Assembly (NCBI GenBank): GCA_029974015.1
Contig: JARKUF010000022.1
Coordinates: 1-64,000 of the forward strand
From: Spirochaetota bacterium
Lineage (GTDB): Bacteria; Spirochaetota; UBA4802; JAGODF01
Reading direction: 5' to 3'
DNA: 64,000 nucleotides
The notes beneath the pieces were generated by a model. That model saw nothing but the letters and a program-made list of their open reading frames with translations, was not told the origin of the DNA and did no database searches. The translations under genes and the position numbers were made by a program. This document shows positions 26,546 to 35,177 of this stretch, piece by piece (within the stretch, counting starts at the first letter, position 1; every line of letters begins with the position of its first letter).

Positions 26546-27010
26546 TCACCCAAGTATAAGTTCCATTTCCCCGGAAATGGAGTCGAACCCGAGATTTTCG
26601 TAAATCCTTTTATCGGAACCGAGTGTGTTAAGAACGATTCTTTTTGCTTTCTTCTCCCTGGCATGTTCAATCACCCGGTTCAGGACGGCAGTGGCAATCC
26701 CTTTCCCTCTCCATTCCTTTTCAGTGTACACATCCATGACATGTGCTTCAATGCCGTCGATGTTTTCGTACACGGGAGGATGTTCGATGAATTGTATGCA
26801 GGTCATGCCGATCATTTTACCGGAGCTTTCAGCGATCCACACCCTGAATTCCCCTGCTTGTATCTTGTTGATAAAATAACTCCTCGTGGCGTCCTGGAGC
26901 TTGGCGGTCCCTTTTTCGTGTTTTACCTTCCCCAACTCAAAAAGAAGCCTCATTCTGAACTCCACAATGTGGTCAATATCCCTCAGGTATGCGTCGCGAA
27001 TGGTGAACAT
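26546..27010 (-). CDS. GNAT-family N-acetyltransferase
   Basis: 154 residues of the GCN5-related acetyltransferase fold. The acetyl-CoA-binding motif A is VMDVYTEKEWRGKGIATAVLNRVIEHA (RxxGxA pattern, about residues 90-115), and the C-terminal motif B segment ends IYENLGFD. The acceptor is unknown. Transcribed with the STAS gene 43 bases upstream and convergent with the FlaG-like gene. Confidence 0.88.
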   Translation of the reverse strand: MFTIRDAYLRDIDHIVEFRMRLLFELGKVKHEKGTAKLQDATRSYFINKIQAGEFRVWIAESSGKMIGMTCIQFIEHPPVYENIDGIEAHVMDVYTEKEWRGKGIATAVLNRVIEHAREKKAKRIVLNTLGSDKRIYENLGFDSISGEMELILG

Positions 27011-27053
27011 CTCCGCCCTCCAGGATATGGGGTTCCGGAATACGATCTTTGGC

Positions 27054-27440
27054 TCACTGGTTGTTCCTTCGCTTTTTTATAAAGGTTACGGCATCTTCAA
27101 TTGTGTGGAATACAGCGTAAAAGTCGAACATTTCAGGAAACTTGAGCATAATCTCATTAAGCAAGCTCTCCGTCATGACCAGAATCGCATACGATTTGCC
27201 CTTCCGCATGAGGTCCAGGGCCTTCATGAGCACACCTATTGCGGAAGATGTAACCTTTACAGCCTTTCTGGTGTCAAGGATGAAGTCTGAGAAAAGCGGT
27301 AGGTTCTTTGCCTCTTCTGTATAGTAGCCAAAAATTAGTTCAGCTTCACCCCTGTCGAGGTTCTCGCATTGTATGACACCCACCATGATGTCATCCTGCT
27401 CTTTGTAGTTGAGCGAAAAAAGATCAGATCCATCCGCCAT
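27054..27440 (-). CDS. STAS-domain protein, possible anti-sigma-factor antagonist
   Basis: 128 residues. The STAS fold is visible from DFILDTRKAVKVTSSAIGVLMKALDLMRKGKSYAILV to the final helix TIEDAVTFIKK. The TSS preceding AIG is where SpoIIAA-type proteins are phosphorylated. Such proteins bind anti-sigma kinases when unphosphorylated; a PP2C phosphatase that could act on this class is encoded at 61.8-63.2 kb. GGAGAG lies six bases before the ATG. Confidence 0.7.
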   Translation of the reverse strand: MADGSDLFSLNYKEQDDIMVGVIQCENLDRGEAELIFGYYTEEAKNLPLFSDFILDTRKAVKVTSSAIGVLMKALDLMRKGKSYAILVMTESLLNEIMLKFPEMFDFYAVFHTIEDAVTFIKKRRNNQ

Positions 27441-27761
27441 ATCGAACTCTCCAATTTTTTGTATGGCCTAACCGCAGGCATGTTTTATTTGTTTAGTATT
27501 CCCACCTGCCTTCTGCTTTTTCTATTATAGAGGCATAGTATCTTCCCTGTCAATTAAAACTCGTTGCGATGCATGTTTTTTCGAAATAATTTATGGCGCC
27601 CTAAAAACGAATTTTTTATAAATTCCCGGAGTGTAAACTGCTGGCAAATTCAACTGTAGAATTTACCCGTCAGCCGAAGACAGGGGGAGAAGCAAAAGCT
27701 TTAAAGGTTGTCTTATGTTTGCGGGGTTTGAAAGATCGGTCTAAAGCCCCGGAACAACCCT
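27441..27761. other. Gap with a degenerate dispersed element
   Basis: 321 bases without a supported gene, between the STAS and PilZ genes on the minus strand. It holds the degenerate repeat copy at about 27596-27718 and is otherwise AT-rich and unremarkable. Confidence 0.4.
27596..27718 (+). repeat. Dispersed hairpin element, degenerate copy
   Basis: Diverged member: CCCTAAAAACGAATTTTTTA at the left, GTAAACTGCTGGCAAATTCA in the conserved-middle position, a damaged ACCCG...CAGGGG hairpin, and GCTTTAAAGGTTGTCTTA at the right end. The order and spacing match the intact copies. Confidence 0.5.
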
Positions 27762-28091
27762 TTATGAATCCGAAGTGTTTATCATACCTGCGATATTGTT
27801 CATCACAAAGCTGATGTTCTCCAGGTCTTCGGCAGTATCGAGGTAAAAGAGAATTCCGTACATTCCCTCTACGGACCAGAGGACTTCCGACTTGAACGCG
27901 GTTTCACTGATTCCGGCAATGTGCAGGAGAATGATATCTGCCTTGTGAAGGATGGTTTCAGAAGAGATACATGCCCCGGTGGCCGATATATTGTTCACCC
28001 GGCAGGTATGACGTGTTCCCGCGTGTCCGGGAAAGAAATAGTAATCCCGTCCTATTTCGAAGCGCGGGGATAGTCTCCGTTCTTTTCCCAC
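27762..28091 (-). CDS. PilZ-domain protein
   Basis: 109 residues consisting of one PilZ domain. The c-di-GMP-binding RxxxR motif is in ERRLSPRF near the N-terminus and the second motif in NNISATGA (N/DxSxxG). Such proteins typically control motility or surface polymers when c-di-GMP binds. The start codon is GTG. No diguanylate cyclase is in the window. Confidence 0.8.
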   Translation of the reverse strand: MGKERRLSPRFEIGRDYYFFPGHAGTRHTCRVNNISATGACISSETILHKADIILLHIAGISETAFKSEVLWSVEGMYGILFYLDTAEDLENISFVMNNIAGMINTSDS

Positions 28092-28116
28092 GGCGATTTC
28101 GTGTAATACGCCCGTT

Positions 28117-28380
28117 TCAACCCTTCAGCTTCAGGCTGAAGAGAAATGCCGCCAGACGGATGGCGACAGCCCCTGCGATGAGTTCGAAAATGCCCTTCTT
28201 AAAATTGCCGTGGAGAACGTCGAAAACGCCGGTTACAAAAAGGAAAAGCCCTATTATCATGAAAAGAAATTTTAATATAAATACGGCAGTCGGAGAAAGC
28301 CTTTGCAAAAATGAAATATCCATCAGATACCGTAGCAGACATTTGTCATGGTTTTTTCGTAAAAACCCTCGTTTCGTCAT
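28117..28380 (-). CDS. Small membrane protein of unknown function
   Basis: Up to 87 residues with two hydrophobic segments (VFILKFLFMIIGLFLFVTGVF and FELIAGAVAIRLAAFLFS). The start could be the ATG at 28380, overlapping the preceding lipoprotein gene by 35 bases, or the ATG at 28323 (MDISFLQ). Neither has a strong ribosome binding site. No family recognised. It lies 25 bases from the PilZ gene. Confidence 0.5.
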   Translation of the reverse strand: MTKRGFLRKNHDKCLLRYLMDISFLQRLSPTAVFILKFLFMIIGLFLFVTGVFDVLHGNFKKGIFELIAGAVAIRLAAFLFSLKLKG

Positions 28381-28735
28381 GGGAATAAATATTCCCGTCC
28401 CTGTAGGTGAAAAGGAGATTACTCCCGTCGCTCCAGATAAGACGTATTGTATTTTTCTCCACCCGGTATTGCCCCGTTAACCTGCTGTCTTCGGGGAGTG
28501 GCGTTTTAACGCTTTCCTTTTTTGAAATCCAGCGTTCTGTGCGCGTAAGTGAAAAATGACCGGTATCGTGGAAGTGAAGGGAGAGCAAGAGCTCGACGGT
28601 GCCGATTTGCGGGTCGGTATCCGTTTGCTTGGATTCCCAAACAGTACCGTCGAGATCGTCCACGGAGAGGCGCCCGCACCCCACCGCAAAGCACACCACA
28701 AGCGCCGCGGTAGCGGCCAGGGGGAGCTTCTTCAT
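28346..28735 (-). CDS. Small lipoprotein, paralogue of its upstream neighbour
   Basis: 129 residues with a lipoprotein signal ending VGC (Cys at about residue 20). The mature part starts DDLDGTVWESK, close to FDNTVWECK in the next gene. The body looks beta-rich, with the order: WxxK, a long strand block, a TGQY/YNYTIDG-like turn, then a final strand ending TRVFTKKP. The pattern resembles small lipocalin-like envelope lipoproteins, but I assign no function. It overlaps the upstream gene by four bases (ATGA). Confidence 0.65.
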   Translation of the reverse strand: MKKLPLAATAALVVCFAVGCGRLSVDDLDGTVWESKQTDTDPQIGTVELLLSLHFHDTGHFSLTRTERWISKKESVKTPLPEDSRLTGQYRVEKNTIRLIWSDGSNLLFTYRDGNIYSHDETRVFTKKP

Positions 28736-29106
28736 TTGCCCTGTTCCTTCGGAACCGCTGCGGCGGCTTTTTTCTTGTATATACAGTGGCCGTCTTCCGA
28801 AACGAGGGTGCCATCCTTGATGGTAAACACCCTGGGATCGACATCGGAATGGCTGCAGGTTATCCTGTCTCCGTCGATAGTATAGTTGTAGATATACACG
28901 CTGGGAGGCAGGGGCCCCGGATTTGAGAATGTCCCCTTAATTTTTCCGCCGGGCAGAAATTCGAGCGTATTGGCGCCAGTCATGTGGTCCTGAAATTCCT
29001 TGTAATCGTACTTGCACTCCCAGACGGTGTTATCAAATGTACCGCTACATGACAGGAACAGTGCCCCGGAAAATAATATGACGGATACTATGAATGCCTT
29101 GCGCAT
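28732..29106 (-). CDS. Small lipoprotein, paralogue of its downstream neighbour
   Basis: 124 residues. Signal peptide MRKAFIVSVILFSGALFLSC with the lipobox Cys at residue 20. The mature protein has NTVWECK, LEFLPGGKIKGTFS, and the turn YTIDGDRITCSH, the same layout as the adjacent lipoprotein. The start at 29106 is supported by GGAGG about eight bases upstream; an in-frame ATG ten codons earlier lacks that. Likely tandem duplication. Confidence 0.65.
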   Translation of the reverse strand: MRKAFIVSVILFSGALFLSCSGTFDNTVWECKYDYKEFQDHMTGANTLEFLPGGKIKGTFSNPGPLPPSVYIYNYTIDGDRITCSHSDVDPRVFTIKDGTLVSEDGHCIYKKKAAAAVPKEQGK

Positions 29107-29189
29107 GTAAGTCCTCCAGTTGAAATTTCTGCCCAAGTAGTACGGGATGTAAAATTAATCAATGATTTTTTCTGCGAAGGAAACGGTCT

Positions 29190-30215
29190 TCATATCCTGG
29201 TTCCGGCCATTAGATAATACCGTATCCCCCGCAAGTCGGTGGCAAGATAGTCGATCAAGAAAAATTCCGCGCCTCCTTCCAGAAAAAGGGGCCCGAAGAG
29301 CGATACGACAAGGCCCAACCCGGCCCTGTAATATGGGTCCACCGTCGTCAGTTTTTTGGGGTGGTACACGCCCCCTCCAATCTCGGGAAAGCTGTACGAC
29401 TGGGTGGTCCGGGCCATACCGCCCCCCACCCTGACAGCAAGATTTACGGGAAACCCAAAGTCGGTTACGTAGGACAATGAAAGGGACACGGTAAGGATAT
29501 AAAGCCTGTTGTCTTCAATATTCGCAATCTCTCGGCCACTGAATCGGCTTCCGGATATATCCGCACCGAAAAGCATGTTTCGTAAAACTGGAATGCTCGA
29601 AAAAGCCGCAATGGACCTCATGCGGTATGCGGCTGTCGCCGTCCACCCCGCCGTTGAGGGGCTGAACAGCGAACCAAAGTCAGGCAAGATTTGCACCGCC
29701 GCGTATCCTGCCGAGAAAGTAAAGCCGTGGTCGGTAACACTCAGCAATTCAAAGGCCTCCGAGGCTTCGGGGAGGACGAGTTTCATATCGGACCATTCCG
29801 ACCAGGAGCCAATTTTTTCGAATACGTTGAAAGCTCCGACCCGTATGCGGTACTCGCCGGGTGTAACTGAAATCTTGGTCGAGTTGGTTTCAACGACTTT
29901 ATCGAAGATGAGCGTACTACCGGAGTCCTTCACCTGTACGGCGTATTTCAGGGCCCCTTCCACGGCGTCCCAGTTTATATTTATTTCCCTTGGCGACCGT
30001 TTTTTCTTCTCCTCAAGCTCTTTTTTCAGGGTTTTGAGGCCGGATATGTTTTTTTCCAGGTCCTCTGTATCCGCCTTGATTCTTTCCTGAAATCCGCTGT
30101 CTTGATTGTCAGCGAAAACCGCCTTGGTCCCTAAATGGCGGGATAAAACGTCGCCCAAGGCGATGGCCGATATAAGCGCTAAAATACAAATAAATCTGTA
30201 CAGCCCGCGGTTCAC
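29190..30215 (-). CDS. Outer-membrane-like protein with coiled coil and fibronectin-type segment
   Basis: 341 residues. A hydrophobic N-terminal signal (CILALISAIALGDVL) is followed by a coiled coil (about residues 42-72), a fibronectin-III-like segment (ININWDAVEGALKYAVQV ... YRIRVGAFN), and a C-terminal half with repeated short amphipathic strands ending in the aromatic LRGIRYYLMAGTRI. The last features fit an outer-membrane beta-barrel. It follows the FecR-domain gene by six bases. Role unknown; it may be the envelope end of a signalling operon. Confidence 0.6.
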   Translation of the reverse strand: MNRGLYRFICILALISAIALGDVLSRHLGTKAVFADNQDSGFQERIKADTEDLEKNISGLKTLKKELEEKKKRSPREININWDAVEGALKYAVQVKDSGSTLIFDKVVETNSTKISVTPGEYRIRVGAFNVFEKIGSWSEWSDMKLVLPEASEAFELLSVTDHGFTFSAGYAAVQILPDFGSLFSPSTAGWTATAAYRMRSIAAFSSIPVLRNMLFGADISGSRFSGREIANIEDNRLYILTVSLSLSYVTDFGFPVNLAVRVGGGMARTTQSYSFPEIGGGVYHPKKLTTVDPYYRAGLGLVVSLFGPLFLEGGAEFFLIDYLATDLRGIRYYLMAGTRI

Positions 30216-30221
30216 AGTATT

Positions 30222-32372
30222 TCATTCCGCAACGATTATTTTGGGGACTCGGATCACCGGTTTTTTCATCTCTTTGCCAAGGGTCAGTGCAAAATACGAT
30301 TTTGCCACGGGGCTTTTTCTCACCACCCGGTCGTGTTCAATACTCATGGCCTGTAGGGACCAGGCGAATTTCGACACATCAAGCCTGTTGAGCTCCCACA
30401 AGTTATGTACATTACCCCTCACGACCTTATCATATATCCGATATTCCCTTCCTTTTCTCACAAGAAAAAGCTCAAGCCTGTACGCATCGGCCTCCGGAGG
30501 ACCCGCCCAGGAAAATGTCAGGGACTTCTTCCCCGTCATGTCAAGGGTGGACCCGTTTGACGGTGCGACAAGGACCGGCTGGGACAACCTGTCTTCCACG
30601 GAGAATTGCCTTTCGCGGCTTTTCATAAAAACGGAGCCGTCGTCATCGGGCAAAAAAACCCTCCAGTAATAATTCCCCCTGGTAAGGGCCGGTATTTTCG
30701 CCAGGTAGCCGGAGTGCGATTTCTCAACGACTACCGATTTGAATTCAGCATCCTTCGCCACCTGAAAGATGAAAGGGCCTTCCAGGTCGAGACGTTTCCA
30801 GGAGAATTGCACCGTGGGTTTCCCGTCAATTTCTTGCGGAATAACGGTTTCCCCATCGGCCGGGGAAAGGAGTTCTATAGCGCTCTCTTTAACTACATCA
30901 AACGTCATCACCCTGGAGGGGGAGGTCCTCGTCTTGTCTTCCAGAAGGCCGGTCACGGTCCAAAAGTAAGTGCCAGGAGGAATGTCCCTGTCGAGCTTAT
31001 AATAAGCGGATTTTTTCACCGTCTTCATGAAGATATTCTTCATGGACTTATCTTTGGCCACAATGAGCTCAGTGTCGATTATTTCAGGGTTCCTTCGCCA
31101 TGAAAATTCAAGGGGCCTTAATTCCAATAGCTTCCCGGTAATGCGCCCCTTATCCTGGGGATATATCGGTTCCGGCGGCTGGGCTTCCTCATGGCGAAGC
31201 ACGGTGAGGCGCCGCACCGCGCTTGCACCGGCCTCACCTGTGCCCCCCATGCCTCCCAGGGCAATGACTTTCCAGAAATATGGTCCACCTGAAAGGATGT
31301 CAGTCGCGAGAGCGGTTTCAGCAGTGTGAATGGTATTCGTTACGTCCTTCATTTCAGCGTCCCTTGCTATGATGAGTCTATACTCGGAGGCAAGGCCGTT
31401 TTTCTCCCACTTGAAACTGATGATCGGGGGTTTTGACCTGTAGGCAAATGAAGCCCCCTCTTCAGGGGCGACCAGCCGTACCGCCTCGCGTACAGCCACG
31501 GAAAAACGCCGTTCGTCGCTGTATTCGGTTTTCCCCGTTCGCTGCCTCACGGAAACGCGCCAGACATAGGAGCCTCCCGGAAGCTCCATGGAAGCGGACG
31601 TGCCGGAAACTTTATCTTTTTTCACAGCACCGGTGAAAGCTTTACCCGGGGCTACTTCCAGGGAAACGTCTCCCCCTGTTTCAACGGGCTTCCAGGAGAA
31701 CAGCACCTTCTCCATATTCCTCGGCGCCATGAAGATGCGGTTATCAGCGGGTTCCAGGAGGACAATGGACTGGTCCTCCACATTGACTTTGGCGCTCTTC
31801 AGCATAACCACGGCCTTCTGGTCCGCCACGACGGTCTGTTCCAGGCCGCCAGCCATTACCACTGCGTCCCCTTTGTGAACCGTTAAATTCAGAGATGAAT
31901 CCTTGTCCGTGGAAAGTTTCACCGAGCTCCTGTCGATAGTCACCGTAGCGCCGCCGGTTTTTATATTGAGTTTTTTCACCTCATCGCCGGTAACCCCTTC
32001 ACGGTTTGCCGTAATGGAGCCGCTGTTGAATTCGAGGTCGAGCTGATCACCGCCCAGGGACACCAGAACCATGCTGTTCTCGTTCATGGTGAACTCGGTG
32101 CCGTCGCTGATCTTCACCATTGCCTCCGACTGTTCCCCGGTACGTATGGTATCGTTATTATAAATTGGGGACGTTTGTTCCAGGTCTTCCCATACGACCT
32201 GTCGGGAATACTTTCGCTGGGCGACGAGCTTTTTAAAGGTCACAGTACCGATGATTCGGCCTTCACCTGCATCGATGCGCCTGTTCACGTCGAAGTAGAA
32301 AAGGAGCGAAAATATGGCAATTATTGCCGATCCCGCGGCAAGGACGATGAAATTACTGTTCAATAATTTCAT
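30222..32372 (-). CDS. FecR-domain protein with fibronectin-like repeats
   Basis: 716 residues with one N-terminal membrane anchor (VLAAGSAIIAIFSLLFYF). The FecR domain is at about residues 55-170: NDTIRTGEQSEAMVKISDGTEFTMNENS, LEFNSGSITA, and a following KTGGATVTI strand. The rest contains about five repeated segments of roughly 90 residues with the pattern PADGETV...FSWKRLD...F.VAKDAEFK, typical of fibronectin-type or Ig-like repeats in spirochaete FecR proteins. The start overlaps the cyclase gene by 20 bases. It probably sits in the periplasm. Confidence 0.8.
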   Translation of the reverse strand: MKLLNSNFIVLAAGSAIIAIFSLLFYFDVNRRIDAGEGRIIGTVTFKKLVAQRKYSRQVVWEDLEQTSPIYNNDTIRTGEQSEAMVKISDGTEFTMNENSMVLVSLGGDQLDLEFNSGSITANREGVTGDEVKKLNIKTGGATVTIDRSSVKLSTDKDSSLNLTVHKGDAVVMAGGLEQTVVADQKAVVMLKSAKVNVEDQSIVLLEPADNRIFMAPRNMEKVLFSWKPVETGGDVSLEVAPGKAFTGAVKKDKVSGTSASMELPGGSYVWRVSVRQRTGKTEYSDERRFSVAVREAVRLVAPEEGASFAYRSKPPIISFKWEKNGLASEYRLIIARDAEMKDVTNTIHTAETALATDILSGGPYFWKVIALGGMGGTGEAGASAVRRLTVLRHEEAQPPEPIYPQDKGRITGKLLELRPLEFSWRRNPEIIDTELIVAKDKSMKNIFMKTVKKSAYYKLDRDIPPGTYFWTVTGLLEDKTRTSPSRVMTFDVVKESAIELLSPADGETVIPQEIDGKPTVQFSWKRLDLEGPFIFQVAKDAEFKSVVVEKSHSGYLAKIPALTRGNYYWRVFLPDDDGSVFMKSRERQFSVEDRLSQPVLVAPSNGSTLDMTGKKSLTFSWAGPPEADAYRLELFLVRKGREYRIYDKVVRGNVHNLWELNRLDVSKFAWSLQAMSIEHDRVVRKSPVAKSYFALTLGKEMKKPVIRVPKIIVAE

Positions 32373-34962
32373 ACTTCACTTCTTCCTCAACCTCTCCCGG
32401 GGATATGTCGTTATGTGCAATGCCGATAAGCACCCTCAGTTCCTCAAGGTTTTTTGGGGAAGACTGGTCTCTTTTTCTTCCCAGGACCGCGTAAATCTGC
32501 TGGGGCCCCGCTTTCCCCTTGACCTTTATTTGCTGCATCGCCTCGACGTTGAATATGTCTTTCACCCTGTTATATGCGTCCTGGCTTATGAGTATGTCTG
32601 TACCGAATGGCTTGTTGAGCGCCTCTATTCTCGAAGCGAGATTGACGGTATCGCCTATAACGGTGTATTCCATCCTGTCCTCGGAACCTATTTGGCCAGC
32701 AAGAACCGGGCCCGCATTGATTCCACAGCCGATTTGAATCAGTGGCTTGCCGGGGCCGCCCCTGTCCCGGTTGAAAATGGCAAGCTCGCTTCGCATCATG
32801 AGGGCGGCGTTTATTGCATTTTCTATATCATTGCCGTGTGAAACAGGAGCTCCCCAGATTGCCATGATGGCGTCGCCGATGAACTTGTCCACGACGCCAT
32901 TGGTGTTGTTGATACAGCGTACCATGCGGGTCATGTATTCATTCAGAAACTCCACCACCTCCTCCGGTTCGAGGCGCTCCGAAATCGCCGTAAAGGAGCG
33001 TATATCGGAAAAAAGAACGGCAGTGTCCTTGCGTTCGCCGCCAAGCCTGAGCTCTCCGCGGAGCACCTGTTCCGCGACCTCCTTGTTGACGAACTTTCCA
33101 AAGGCGTCCTTCATCTTTTCCCGTTCTTCAAGGCCAACGCCCATCTCTACGAAAGCATTGGTCAGCTCGGCGATCTCGTCCTTGCCCTTTGCGGCGATGT
33201 CTACCCGGTAGAGGCCTTCTTTGATTCTTTTAGTCGCATCGACAAGGCGGATGATGGGCTTAGTGATTGAGGTGCCGAAGAAAAAAACGATCATGATCAC
33301 CAGGGTAAGGACTATTACCATGAGATAAAAATTGCGCCTCTGCATGTCGTAAACCTGGCGAAGAGCGAGTTCCTCCTCCACGGTTGAAACAACACCAGTC
33401 CCTCCAATGCCGATTTTCCAGAACGAACCGAGGAACACCGTGCCGTTCTCGTCCCTGTACCGGATCTGTCCGTTCCCCCGGGTGCTCTTCAGCATTTCTT
33501 TTACGATGGGGAGATTGATGTAATTTCGCGCCTTGAGGACATCCTCCCCGTCCTGGTGGGCGATGACGTCCCCTCCCTCATTGATCATGAACACATGGCC
33601 GACCCTGTCTTCAGCTTTGAAAGCCAATAGAACCTTGTCGAGTCTTATATAGTTCACCACGATGGAATCAATAGCGTCCCTGCCTTTGATCCTGAGAGGA
33701 TAGCTCAGTCCGACGACGGGAAATCTCAGCGTTTCCGAAACATTTTTTACGACAATATCACCCCCGAAGGATTTTGCGAATTCCTTGCCGTGAATGGCCC
33801 CTATGGCGTCCACGCCGTCCTTCGTGGTTTGGATCTCTTCCATCAATTCGCGATTGTACGCCGAACTGATGAAGGTGATGCGTTCATCGGTCGCCGATCC
33901 TTTCGCTACTCCGTAGAAAAGAAAGCTTCTGTCCGTGGAAGCGATGCTCCCGCCAGTGTTCACCCCACGGCGCCCCACGTACTCGCCGGTTATGGCTTTG
34001 GAATTGTCTATCATCGTCAGAAAATCCGAGCGGACCTTCAAGGCCAGGATCTTGGCTATATCCAGGTTTCCCTGCTGGATTCGGATCCGGTTATCGCTCT
34101 TGAAATAATAGGTGGCGAGGAAAATCATGCCCGAAAGGGAGATGATGATGACCGCCGAAATGATCGATATCAGTTTGAAACGGAGGGACGTGTAGAACCG
34201 GCGTTTTACCTGCGGGGGCGGCGAAAAAGTCCTCGCCTGCGCCTGCGTCGCGGTGGCCCCAGGCTTTACCTCAGTTAGAGCAGGAATCACCTTGCCCGCA
34301 TGGCTTTCCCCGGGACGGGGTTGTGGCGCTTCCATTAAAGACTGCCGAAAGTATTGCCGCTCCGCATTCGAGGGCTCTTTCGCACCGGATATCTTTGCGG
34401 GGAGTTCAGTATCGGTATCGGGAATATAACCGGAGCGCCGGACTTCCTTTTCAGAAGCGCCTCTCGCACCGGGAGCCCTCACGTATCCGGCGTACAATTC
34501 GAGGAATCGCCGCTCATTCAAAGAGACAACGAGAGTCCTGCTAATTGCCGATACCCGGTCCGCCGCCGTTTCTACGTCCCTTCCGGCCTTGACAAATATG
34601 GCCGCCAGAATGGCCCCGGCATGGGTAGAACCATAAGAAATAACCATGCAGCCGCCGCGGGAGAAACGCTCCACAATTTCGTCCACGGCCCTGTCAATGT
34701 AATGAAAGATATCGGGAGTAAGAACGTTTACATACAGGCTCCTAACGGAAAATCCGTTCTTTTCAAGGGCGTGTACAAGGCGCAGGTACGCATATGAATC
34801 CGCGACCTTCGGCGTAATAATAAAGATGTTGGAAACGGCTTCACGCCTCATCCGGTCGATTTTTTTGCCCAGAGAGGGATCGTCCTCCGGATTTTCGGAA
34901 ATGGACACGGGGGCTATGTAATCATAGAGTATCTTTTTCCTGGAAGCGGTGTCTGTAATCAT
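32353..34962 (-). CDS. Membrane class III adenylate cyclase with pseudophosphatase-like N-terminus
   Basis: 869 residues. Residues about 45-162 resemble a tyrosine/dual-specificity phosphatase fold but lack the catalytic Cys and Arg (MVISYGSTHAG replaces the HC-x5-R loop). A membrane span lies near 262-287, then a Cache-like extracellular sensor of about 250 residues, a second span (VIVLTLVIMIVFFFG), a HAMP segment, and a class III cyclase domain from about residue 645. Metal-binding Asp residues are in FSDIRSF and GDAIMA; the Lys in VDKFIGD and Asp in IGDTVNLASR favour ATP, so cAMP is the likely product. It is the first gene of a cyclase-FecR-barrel operon. The fusion with a phosphatase-like domain is unusual. 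Confidence 0.88.
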   Translation of the reverse strand: MITDTASRKKILYDYIAPVSISENPEDDPSLGKKIDRMRREAVSNIFIITPKVADSYAYLRLVHALEKNGFSVRSLYVNVLTPDIFHYIDRAVDEIVERFSRGGCMVISYGSTHAGAILAAIFVKAGRDVETAADRVSAISRTLVVSLNERRFLELYAGYVRAPGARGASEKEVRRSGYIPDTDTELPAKISGAKEPSNAERQYFRQSLMEAPQPRPGESHAGKVIPALTEVKPGATATQAQARTFSPPPQVKRRFYTSLRFKLISIISAVIIISLSGMIFLATYYFKSDNRIRIQQGNLDIAKILALKVRSDFLTMIDNSKAITGEYVGRRGVNTGGSIASTDRSFLFYGVAKGSATDERITFISSAYNRELMEEIQTTKDGVDAIGAIHGKEFAKSFGGDIVVKNVSETLRFPVVGLSYPLRIKGRDAIDSIVVNYIRLDKVLLAFKAEDRVGHVFMINEGGDVIAHQDGEDVLKARNYINLPIVKEMLKSTRGNGQIRYRDENGTVFLGSFWKIGIGGTGVVSTVEEELALRQVYDMQRRNFYLMVIVLTLVIMIVFFFGTSITKPIIRLVDATKRIKEGLYRVDIAAKGKDEIAELTNAFVEMGVGLEEREKMKDAFGKFVNKEVAEQVLRGELRLGGERKDTAVLFSDIRSFTAISERLEPEEVVEFLNEYMTRMVRCINNTNGVVDKFIGDAIMAIWGAPVSHGNDIENAINAALMMRSELAIFNRDRGGPGKPLIQIGCGINAGPVLAGQIGSEDRMEYTVIGDTVNLASRIEALNKPFGTDILISQDAYNRVKDIFNVEAMQQIKVKGKAGPQQIYAVLGRKRDQSSPKNLEELRVLIGIAHNDISPGEVEEEVKYEIIEQ

Positions 34963-34991
34963 ATGCTTTATTATCGTGATTCGAAAAGGAC

Positions 34992-35110
34992 AAGGGAACC
35001 TCTAAAAATCAAAGTTTAAGGTTACCATAAATTGAAACTACCGGCAAACTCAGGACCAGGTGGCCCGTCTTCTGCGAAAAAAAAACACATTTTTAATGTT
35101 TCCATTAGTT
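34992..35110 (+). repeat. Dispersed hairpin element, copy without palindrome
   Basis: Starts AAGGGAACCTCTAAAAATCA, then AAGGTTACC, ATTGAAACTACCGGCAAACTC and AGGAC as in other copies. The GC-rich hairpin is replaced by a non-palindromic stretch around GTGGCCCGTCTTCTGCG plus an A-run. The right end is reduced to TTTAATGTTTCCATTAG. It lies between the HAD-like gene and the cyclase gene, both on the minus strand. Confidence 0.7.
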
Positions 35111-35177
35111 TATCGGCATATTTTCTTCCCCGGTACTGTAAATAATATACCACGGCAGGGCTTCAGGGTCAAGGAAC

